From positions 1-47,666 of the forward strand of contig JAEWXF010000011.1 of assembly GCA_023396065.1 (NCBI GenBank): 47,666 nt of DNA. The letters are read 5' to 3'. Below the pieces are notes generated by a model that was given only the letters and a program-made list of their open reading frames with translations, was not told the origin of the DNA and ran no database searches. The position numbers and the translations under genes are program-made. How positions within the stretch are numbered: the stretch's first letter is position 1; each line of letters starts with the position of its first letter. Origin of the DNA: Methanobacteriota archaeon (GTDB lineage: Archaea > Halobacteriota > Methanomicrobia > Methanomicrobiales > Methanocorpusculaceae). Below are positions 42,323-47,666 of the stretch, one piece after another.

Positions 42323-43587
42323 ACCTCATTGTTCGCAGATCAGGCGTGTCGGGGACAGTGCATGCCCCGCCGTCCAAAAGCCATACCCACCGGGCATTTC
42401 TCCTGGCGGCTCTCTCTCACGGGGTGAGCAGGATCACCTCTCCGCTTCTCGGAGAGGATACCTGTGCGACGCTTGCGGCGGTCGCGGCTCTCGGAGCAGA
42501 GGTCACCCGGGACGGGGAGACGATTACTATCCGGGGTGGAAATCTTCATGCCCCGGGACCTGCGGCTCCGCCGGTTGACTGTAAAAACTCCGGGACTTCG
42601 CTACGGATGCTTACCGGTATCGCCTCCCGCCTGACCGGGACCACACGGTTTACCGGGGATACTTCGCTCTGTTCCCGGCCGATGCAGCCGCTTCTCGATG
42701 CCGTGACGCAGCTTGGAGCTGAGGTTTCCTCGGCCGGCGGCTGTGCGCCGGTCTCCGTCACGGGTCCGGCTGCCGGTGGGACCGCGTCTATCCGGGGGGA
42801 TGTCAGTTCGCAGTTTATTTCCGGACTGCTGCTCTCCGCACCTCTGGGTGCGGGAGAGACATGCATCAGACTTACCACTCCGCTGACATCCCGGCCGTAT
42901 GTGAATATGACGATTGCGGCGATGCGGCGGCACGGAGTTACGGTTGAGGTAACGGACGACGGGTTCCTCGTGCCCGGCGGTCAGCGCTATCTGCCGGCTG
43001 ACTCCCGTGTCGGCGGTGATTTTTCCTCGGCTGCATTCCTTTTTGTTGCGGCGGCACTTACCGGAACGGTCACGGTTACGGGTCTTGATTCGTCCGATCC
43101 GCAGGGTGATCAGGCGGTGCTTTCCCTCCTGCAGACGTTTGGTGCGGATGTAATTTCCGGACCGGCGGGAATTACCGTGCGGCCGGCACGGCTTTTTGCT
43201 GCGGATGTGAATCTTGCTGATATTCCTGATCTGTTCCCGATAATTGCGGTGCTCGCAACGCAGGCCGCCGGTACCAGCCGGTTGTACGGAGCGGCGCATC
43301 TGCGGTTTAAGGAGAGTGACCGGATTATGTCGACCGCCCGGTTCCTGAAGGCGATGGGTGCGGATATCCGGGAAACGGAGGACGGCTGTGTCATTACCGG
43401 TCCCACGCCTCTGACCGGCACAACGGTTACGACCTTTGGCGACCATCGTATTCTGATGGCGGGAGCGGTTGCCGGTCTGGTTGCAGACGGCAGTACGGTT
43501 CTCGATGATGCAGACTGCTGTGCGGTTTCGTATCCGGCGTTTGTTGCGGATATGCGGCGGCTCGGCGCTGATATGGAGGTACAATGA
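42319..43587 (+). CDS. aroA: 3-phosphoshikimate 1-carboxyvinyltransferase (EPSP synthase)
   Basis: EPSP synthase (422 aa): phosphate-binding PPSKSHTHRAF (residues 17-27), CKNSGTSLRMLTG (~92-105) and the late HRILMAGAVAGL segment (~376-387). It adds enolpyruvate from PEP to shikimate-3-phosphate. Full length and both inside-out domains are present. Overlaps neighbours by 4 bases on each side. Confidence 0.95.
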   Translation: MNLIVRRSGVSGTVHAPPSKSHTHRAFLLAALSHGVSRITSPLLGEDTCATLAAVAALGAEVTRDGETITIRGGNLHAPGPAAPPVDCKNSGTSLRMLTGIASRLTGTTRFTGDTSLCSRPMQPLLDAVTQLGAEVSSAGGCAPVSVTGPAAGGTASIRGDVSSQFISGLLLSAPLGAGETCIRLTTPLTSRPYVNMTIAAMRRHGVTVEVTDDGFLVPGGQRYLPADSRVGGDFSSAAFLFVAAALTGTVTVTGLDSSDPQGDQAVLSLLQTFGADVISGPAGITVRPARLFAADVNLADIPDLFPIIAVLATQAAGTSRLYGAAHLRFKESDRIMSTARFLKAMGADIRETEDGCVITGPTPLTGTTVTTFGDHRILMAGAVAGLVADGSTVLDDADCCAVSYPAFVADMRRLGADMEVQ

Positions 43588-44660
43588 ATACGATCGGCCA
43601 TTCTCTGAGACTGACCCTGTTCGGGGCAAGTCATGATACCCGTATCGGGTGTGTGCTGGACGGCGTTCCTGCCGGGTTTCCGGTTGATACGGAGGCGATC
43701 GCCGCGGATCTGCTGCTCCGAAAACCTGTTCCCGGTATTGGAACTCCCCGGGTGGAGGAGGACGTGCCGGAGATTTCCGGTGTGGTGAACGGTGTTACGA
43801 CCGGTGCTCCGGTGGTGATGACGTTTGCGAACACGAACACGCGGAGTTCGGATTATGAACAGCTCCGGCGGGTTCCGCGACCCGGCCATGCGGATTATCC
43901 GGCGGTCTGTAAGTACGGTGCGGCCCATGATATCCGGGGCGGCGGGATGTTTTCCGGTCGGATGACGACGCCGCTGGTTGCTGCCGGCGGTCTGCTTCGC
44001 GGTCTGCTTGCAAGGGCGGGTGTTTCGGTCGGGTCGTATACGATGCGTATCGGGTCTGTTGCGGATGCGAATGTCTATGAGGCGTCGGAGGTGCTGGTCC
44101 GGTCCCGGGAAAATCCGCTTCGTGCGATGCGTCCGGAGACTGCAGATGCGATGCGTGCTGAGATTCTGGTCGCGAAAGCGGCCGGGGATAGTGTCGGCGG
44201 GGTTGTCCGCTGCTTGGCTCTGGGTCTGCCGCCGGGTGTGGGCGAGCCGTTTTTTGATACGCTGGACGGCGAGGTTGCAAAGGCGGTGTTTGCGGTGCCC
44301 GGGGTGAAGGGTATCAGTTTCGGCGAGGGGTTCCGTGCGGCGGAGCTTCGCGGTTCGGAGAATAATGACGGTTACCGGGTGGGTTCTGCCGGGATTCCGG
44401 TTCCGGAGACGAATCATGCGGGCGGTGTTCTCGGCGGGATGTCGTCGGGGGCTGTTCTTGATTTTTCGGTGGTGTTTAAGCCGACTCCTTCGATTGCGCT
44501 GCAGCAGGAGAGTGTTGATCTGGTGAGAAAGGAGAATACGTTCCTTTCGGTTTCCGGGCGGCATGATCCGTGTATTGCGAACCGGGGTGCGATTGTGGTT
44601 GAGGCGATGACGATTGTGACGCTTGCAGATCTGCTGATCCGGGGTGGTTTTGTTGAGTGA
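43584..44660 (+). CDS. aroC: Chorismate synthase
   Basis: Chorismate synthase (358 aa), which uses reduced FMN to form chorismate. The start NTIGHSLRLTLFGASH keeps the His of the GxSH motif, but the next Gly is Asp. The DIRGGGMFSGRMTTPLVAAG segment (residues ~114-133) replaces the common GGGRSSARET, a form I associate mainly with Firmicutes-type AroC. The late RKENTFLSVSGRHDPCI segment is typical. The last dozen codons overlap the start region of the next gene. Confidence 0.93.
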   Translation: MNTIGHSLRLTLFGASHDTRIGCVLDGVPAGFPVDTEAIAADLLLRKPVPGIGTPRVEEDVPEISGVVNGVTTGAPVVMTFANTNTRSSDYEQLRRVPRPGHADYPAVCKYGAAHDIRGGGMFSGRMTTPLVAAGGLLRGLLARAGVSVGSYTMRIGSVADANVYEASEVLVRSRENPLRAMRPETADAMRAEILVAKAAGDSVGGVVRCLALGLPPGVGEPFFDTLDGEVAKAVFAVPGVKGISFGEGFRAAELRGSENNDGYRVGSAGIPVPETNHAGGVLGGMSSGAVLDFSVVFKPTPSIALQQESVDLVRKENTFLSVSGRHDPCIANRGAIVVEAMTIVTLADLLIRGGFVE

Positions 44661-45729
44661 ACTGGGGAATCTGCGGGAGGAGCTTGCTGAGATTGACCGT
44701 GCGGTTATGGAGCTTGTGGGCCGTCGGAATGCGATTGCCAAAACGATCGGTGAGCGGAAGGCGGCAGCTGATGAGGAGGTTGTGGTGCCGGCGGTGGAGA
44801 ATGTTGTGGTGCAGCGGTATGTGGATGCCGGCGCGGCGGCAGGGGTCAGTGCGGCTGCTGCTTCCCGGATTGCCCGTGCGGTGATTGATGAGTCGGTTGA
44901 GGTGCAGGGGAAGGTTCCCCGGTATGCGGTTCCGAAACGGATTTTTCTTATCGGCGGGAACGGCGGGATGGGCCGGTGGCTGTCGGCGTTTTTTGCGGCA
45001 CGCGGTCATACGGTGACGATTGCCGATACGCATCCGGAGGGTGCGGCCTGGCCGGTTCTGGATATTCCCGCCGGGTGCGCTGCTGCGGATGTGATAATTG
45101 TGGCAACGCCGGTTTCGGCTGCGGCGGCGATTCTTGCGGAGGTTGTGTCTCTGAAGACTGATGCGCTGGTTTTTGATATTTTGTCGGTGAAGTCTCCGGT
45201 GATTCCGGTTCTCCGGGATGCGGCGACGAGAGGCTGCCGGGTCTGTTCGGTTCATCCGATGTTCGGGCCGCAGGCTGCGTCTGTTGCGGGCAGGAATGTG
45301 GTTGTCTGTGACTGCGGAAATGCTGCGGCGGCTGATGATGCGGCGGCTCTGTTCAGCGGGGGTACGATTCTCCGGATGCCAATTGAGCAGCATGATCCGG
45401 TTGCGGCATATGTTCTGGGTCTTTCCCACGCGGTGAATCTTGCGTTTAGTGAGGCGCTGGTGAGAAGCGGGTTTTCTGCGGAGGAGCTGACCGCGGCGGC
45501 ATCGACGACGTTCCGGAAGCAGACGGCGGTGTCCCGGGAGGTTTCCGGGGAGAATGCTGAGCTGTATTATGCGATTCAGCGGGAGAATCCCTGTAATGAT
45601 GCTGCGGTGGCACATCTTGCGGCGGCGGTTGCGGAGCTTCGGACGCTGGGGAAAGAGGAGTTCTGCGAGCGTATGCGTGCCGGTGCTGCGTGGTATTCGG
45701 GTGCTTCTTTTGGTCCGGGGGGTTTGTGA
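44644..45729 (+). CDS. Chorismate mutase-prephenate dehydrogenase fusion (T-protein-like)
   Basis: A ~361-aa fusion. Residues ~5-90 form an AroQ-type chorismate mutase (LREELAEIDRAVMELVGRRNAIAKTIGERK). Residues ~98-300 form the Rossmann dehydrogenase (IFLIGGNGGMGRWLSAFFAARGH, then VHPMFGPQAAS). It turns chorismate into prephenate and on to hydroxyphenylpyruvate for tyrosine. GTG 44644 overlaps aroC by 17 bases; a TTG at 44653 after GGGGTGG is an equally good start. It is the last gene of the operon. Confidence 0.9.
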   Translation: MVLLSELGNLREELAEIDRAVMELVGRRNAIAKTIGERKAAADEEVVVPAVENVVVQRYVDAGAAAGVSAAAASRIARAVIDESVEVQGKVPRYAVPKRIFLIGGNGGMGRWLSAFFAARGHTVTIADTHPEGAAWPVLDIPAGCAAADVIIVATPVSAAAAILAEVVSLKTDALVFDILSVKSPVIPVLRDAATRGCRVCSVHPMFGPQAASVAGRNVVVCDCGNAAAADDAAALFSGGTILRMPIEQHDPVAAYVLGLSHAVNLAFSEALVRSGFSAEELTAAASTTFRKQTAVSREVSGENAELYYAIQRENPCNDAAVAHLAAAVAELRTLGKEEFCERMRAGAAWYSGASFGPGGL

Positions 45730-45804
45730 TGCGGGGGTTTCCTGGAATTGTTCCGGGAGTTCCAATCCTTTTGCACACGTAATTAAAAAAAAGGGTGGCG
45801 GGAG

Positions 45805-46005
45805 TTATAGGTTAAGCCATTGTCTTGTTTGCGCCGCCATCCTGATGATGGGTCGCTGTATTCCGTGGTGCCTGAGTGCTGTTCGGACGGATGAGACGGA
45901 GCATCCGATTTCCCGGGCAATCTCCTGAAGGCTCAGTCCCTGCCTCATGAGGTCGTAAAGGTTGTTCCGGTCACGAAGCCGGGGATACTCATGCCATGTG
46001 GTCAT
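45805..46005 (-). CDS. Small helix-turn-helix protein (66 aa), cassette partner
   Basis: A one-domain HTH protein: EYPRLRDR start, then GLSLQEIAREIGCSVSSVRT (residues ~22-41), where IARxIGCSxSSVR is the turn and recognition helix. It is paralogous to the 66-aa protein at 2427-2627 (about 26 of 66 identical by hand alignment). It overlaps the 170-aa gene upstream by ATGA. It is the last gene of its operon and runs convergent to the aromatic operon, 75 bases away. Confidence 0.75.
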   Translation of the reverse strand: MTTWHEYPRLRDRNNLYDLMRQGLSLQEIAREIGCSVSSVRTALRHHGIQRPIIRMAAQTRQWLNL

Positions 46006-46514
46006 GGGGTGTCACTTCCTGATTTGAGGATGATTTCGGGTTCCTGGGAATCGATTCTGATGATTTCGATGAATTCCCGTGCTTCTTCGGGGGTGAGCCG
46101 CTGGTCGAGGTCCTGTAAGCGGATCTGTTCGAGTTCGCGTGCCCGGGCGGGTGCTGCCTGCCGTGCGAGCCGGGTAAGGCAGGTGTCGCCGAGGATTTTT
46201 CGGGCGGCGGCTGCGGGGATGTAGGCAAGTTCTGCGACGAGGTCGGGGAAGTGTTCGCGGAGTGTTTCTATGCGGATTTTGCGGACTGGTGTCTGCCGGA
46301 TGAGGAGTTGGTATTCGTTGTGCGGGATTGCTTCTGTGCGGATTTTTTCGATGAGTTGTCTGCTTTTTTCCCGGAATTCTGCGGCAAGTTCTGCGAGGGT
46401 GTCTGCGAGGTCTTTTGCGTGGAGTGCCTGTTCGTAGATTTCCTGCGGTTCGTTGGGGAAGTGCGGGAGGAGGAGTTCGCCGAATGTCCGGCGGTTGATG
46501 GCATGGTAGGTCAT
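46002..46514 (-). CDS. Cassette protein (170 aa), paralogue of the protein at 1912-2430
   Basis: A helical, charged protein with unknown function. It shares with the 172-aa protein at the other end of the window an LADTLAELAAEFREK-type helix, an FPDLVAELAYIPAAAARKILG segment (~90-110) and a terminal DLDQRLTPEEA / SQEPEIIL end. ATG 46514 is chosen because it forms ATGA with the stop of the zinc-ribbon gene and follows GAGGAG. A longer open frame to 46610 overlaps that gene. Confidence 0.7.
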   Translation of the reverse strand: MTYHAINRRTFGELLLPHFPNEPQEIYEQALHAKDLADTLAELAAEFREKSRQLIEKIRTEAIPHNEYQLLIRQTPVRKIRIETLREHFPDLVAELAYIPAAAARKILGDTCLTRLARQAAPARARELEQIRLQDLDQRLTPEEAREFIEIIRIDSQEPEIILKSGSDTP

Positions 46515-46732
46515 GGCTGTGTCTCCTCTTTCCGCTGCTGCTGGAGTCGTTTGCATTCTTTCATGTAGTAGATACTGCTCTGGATGACGTATTTTTCCCA
46601 GCCGCTGCACCGGAGTGCGGTGTCTGTGCCGCAGGCGGGGCAGTCGAGGATTGGCGGGGTGTTTTCTGTTTCACTGTCGAGGGTGAATGCGGTTCCGCAT
46701 TCGGTGCAGCAGTAGGTGCGGGCGGTCTCCAT
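46511..46732 (-). CDS. Zinc-ribbon protein (73 aa)
   Basis: Two CxxC pairs (CCTECGTAF, residues ~8-16, and CPACGTD, ~31-37) make a complete zinc ribbon, followed by a basic, Gln-rich helix. It starts one base after the HNH gene stop (in transcription order) and ends in ATGA with the 170-aa gene. No zinc-ribbon gene is present in the left cassette, where a ribbon-helix-helix-like gene precedes the HNH-like gene instead. Probably nucleic-acid binding. Confidence 0.7.
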   Translation of the reverse strand: METARTYCCTECGTAFTLDSETENTPPILDCPACGTDTALRCSGWEKYVIQSSIYYMKECKRLQQQRKEETQP

Positions 46733-47239
46733 TCAGGTCACGCTCCGGTAGGTGACGCCACGGATGATGCGGGAGATGCAGGACTGGCTGACTGCGTAGG
46801 TTTGTCCCAGTTCTGCGGTGGTGGTGCCGCTTTGGGAGAGTTTTCTTATCTGCCGGATGGTGTCTTCGGTGAACTTTTTGTTGCCCGGTCTGCCGTTGCG
46901 GCTGTTTTCTTTGTGGGTGATGAGCCGGAGGTTCTGGATGCGGCAGTCGGTTTTGTTGCCGTTGATGTGGTCGACTTCGAGGGTGAGGTCAATCGGGATG
47001 GTGCCGGTTGCGGCAATCCAGATTGCGCGGTGTTTGGTGATGGCGAAGGAGAGGCCGTGTTCCTGTGTTTTGTGGCAGAGGTAGCCGTCGTTGTTTAGGC
47101 GGAACTTCAGGGGTTTGCCGGTTCCGGTGTGGTATATTTCGCCTTTCTGGTAGTCGAAGGTCCATTGTCCGGTGTTTCTGCGCCGGATGATGATGATGTC
47201 AGTGGTTCTGACACCCGGGGTTATGGTGGTGGTTGTCAT
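46733..47239 (-). CDS. HNH endonuclease with C-terminal helix-turn-helix (168 aa)
   Basis: HNH_3-type nuclease: H70 in HRAIW, D90-H91 and N93-G-N95 in VDHINGN, and N103 in CRIQNLRLIT. All expected HNH residues are present, unlike in the left paralogue. Residues ~122-163 form a C-terminal HTH (FTEDTIRQIRKLSQ then AELGQTYAVSQSCISRIIRG) similar to resolvase or homing-endonuclease HTHs. It is first of the four-gene minus-strand operon. HNH-HTH proteins of this build often act as homing or phage-type nucleases, but the other genes are not typical companions. Confidence 0.8.
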   Translation of the reverse strand: MTTTTITPGVRTTDIIIIRRRNTGQWTFDYQKGEIYHTGTGKPLKFRLNNDGYLCHKTQEHGLSFAITKHRAIWIAATGTIPIDLTLEVDHINGNKTDCRIQNLRLITHKENSRNGRPGNKKFTEDTIRQIRKLSQSGTTTAELGQTYAVSQSCISRIIRGVTYRSVT

Positions 47240-47270
47240 GGTATCGTATGCGGGGGTGATGGTTTCTTCT

Positions 47271-47346
47271 GATAGGTGAGGATGTGGTTCGTGGGATTCC
47301 TCAGATAGGTGAGGATGCGGTTAGCGGGATTCCTGGATAGATGAGA
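47271..47346. repeat. Tandem repeat, about 2.3 copies of 32-33 bp
   Basis: GATAGGTGAGGATGTGGTTCG- (47271) recurs as GATAGGTGAGGATGCGGTTAG- (47304) and begins a third time as GATAGATGAG (47336), with units of 33 and 32 bases. It lies between the HNH gene start and the fold-back element, where the operon promoter would be expected, so it may hold binding sites for the cassette's own HTH proteins (inference). A 10-bp tandem (CCGCGAATCT/CCGCGAATCC, 47354-47373) follows. Confidence 0.55.
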
Positions 47347-47378
47347 AATTTAACCGCGAATCTCCGCGAATCCCCACC

Positions 47379-47666
47379 AATCGCATTTTTTCGGCGTTCG
47401 GGCGGCTGCTCAGGCCGCGGCGCTAATCGCACCGCGTCTGATCTTCGCAGCTTTTCGCCCTCGCTTGAAAAATGCTGGGCGGTTTATCAGAGGGTTTGGT
47501 GTTTTCGTGATGTGAGGTTGTATCTTGTGTTGTCCTTGCACCCGGAAAAGCCGGGGGTCCGGCTTTTCCAGCATTTTTCCAGTGAGGGCGTGAAGCTGCG
47601 AGGGAAAGGCCGAGGCGATTAGCCGATGGCCCCGAGCAGTAGCCCGAACGCAAGAAAAATGCGATT
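47379..47666. repeat. Large fold-back element (~100-bp imperfect inverted repeat)
   Basis: The left arm (47379-~47477) begins AATCGCATTTTTTCG and ends TTGAAAAATGCTGG. The right arm (~47567-47666) is its reverse complement with scattered mismatches and ends AAAAATGCGATT at the window edge. The central ~90 bases include a perfect 11-bp hairpin (GGAAAAGCCGG 47544-47554, CCGGCTTTTCC 47559-47569). Open frames on both strands here mirror each other because of the repeat and are not real genes. It resembles a MITE-like or structured-RNA element. Confidence 0.75.

Noticed and set aside
43110..44741. 543-aa and 429-aa minus-strand frames opposite aroA/aroC and the prephenate dehydrogenase fusion
   Set aside because: Arg/Pro/His-rich shadows produced by codon bias of the sense genes.
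892..47239. The cassettes as inverted repeats that could flip the 43-kb segment by homologous recombination
   Set aside because: The two cassettes are related at protein level only (about 40 percent identical in the best part by hand), too diverged for DNA-level homologous recombination.
47341..47653. Two opposite open frames inside the fold-back element
   Set aside because: They arise from the inverted repeat, so the frames on both strands resemble each other; no start signal or domain.
1..47666. CRISPR array, insertion sequence transposase, integrase or rRNA
   Set aside because: No regular repeat-spacer pattern, no transposase, integrase or rRNA sequence was seen. The only tandem repeat (47271-47346) has just over two copies and no spacers.

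Overview
The window is archaeal and almost certainly from a methanogen. It carries methenyl-tetrahydromethanopterin cyclohydrolase (Mch), transcription factor E, archaeal tRNA C56 2'-O-methyltransferase, an Orc1/Cdc6 initiator, Sec61-beta, an archaeal-type shikimate pathway (2-amino-3,7-dideoxy-heptulosonate synthase, dehydroquinate synthase II, GHMP shikimate kinase) and PEGA, DUF1616 and TPR proteins. The moderate GC content and this gene set suggest the order Methanomicrobiales, perhaps a Methanocorpusculum-like organism. The genus is an inference; no rRNA is present to settle it.

Layout: (1) 1-4605, an accessory region on the + strand. It has a cassette of a ribbon-helix-helix-like protein, a degenerate HNH/HTH protein, a 172-aa helical protein and a 66-aa HTH protein, followed by an AAA ATPase + TOPRIM-like (DUF4276-type) pair that looks like an anti-phage module. 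(2) 4606-14398: exported and membrane proteins, plus a molybdate uptake operon modABC with a THEP1-like NTPase. (3) 14503-17406, on the - strand: a tightly overlapping information-processing operon (winged helix, aTrm56, ATP-grasp, TFE, HD protein). (4) 17499-26746: hypothetical proteins, TPR proteins, an amino acid permease, a lipoprotein and an MFS exporter + aldehyde dehydrogenase pair. (5) 26859-29768, on the - strand: tRNA-Val, Mch, Orc1/Cdc6 and a zinc-ribbon protein. (6) 30008-37845: a transglutaminase-like protein, an ADP-ribosylglycohydrolase homologue with altered metal ligands coupled to a TPR gene, an exported CARDB-like protein with a MacB-type ABC transporter, Sec61-beta, an amidohydrolase and a universal stress protein. 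(7) 38211-45729: a complete seven-gene operon from the first archaeal aromatic precursor to chorismate and on to the prephenate dehydrogenase step, with most junctions overlapping by 4 nt. (8) 45805-47239, on the - strand: a second cassette (HNH/HTH, zinc ribbon, 170-aa protein, 66-aa HTH) whose proteins are clear relatives of those in region 1. It is followed by a tandem repeat and a large fold-back element that reaches the window edge.

The most unusual feature is this pair of paralogous HNH/HTH cassettes in opposite orientation, one near each end of an otherwise housekeeping segment. The 170-aa and 66-aa proteins keep the same order and the same 4-nt overlap in both cassettes. I do not recognise this gene set as a named system. 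Other candidates for follow-up are the ATPase/TOPRIM defence pair, the fold-back element at the right edge, and several perfect palindromes at start codons or promoters (2695, 7015, 26139, 29767, 38192). All assignments come from reading motifs by eye; no database search was possible.
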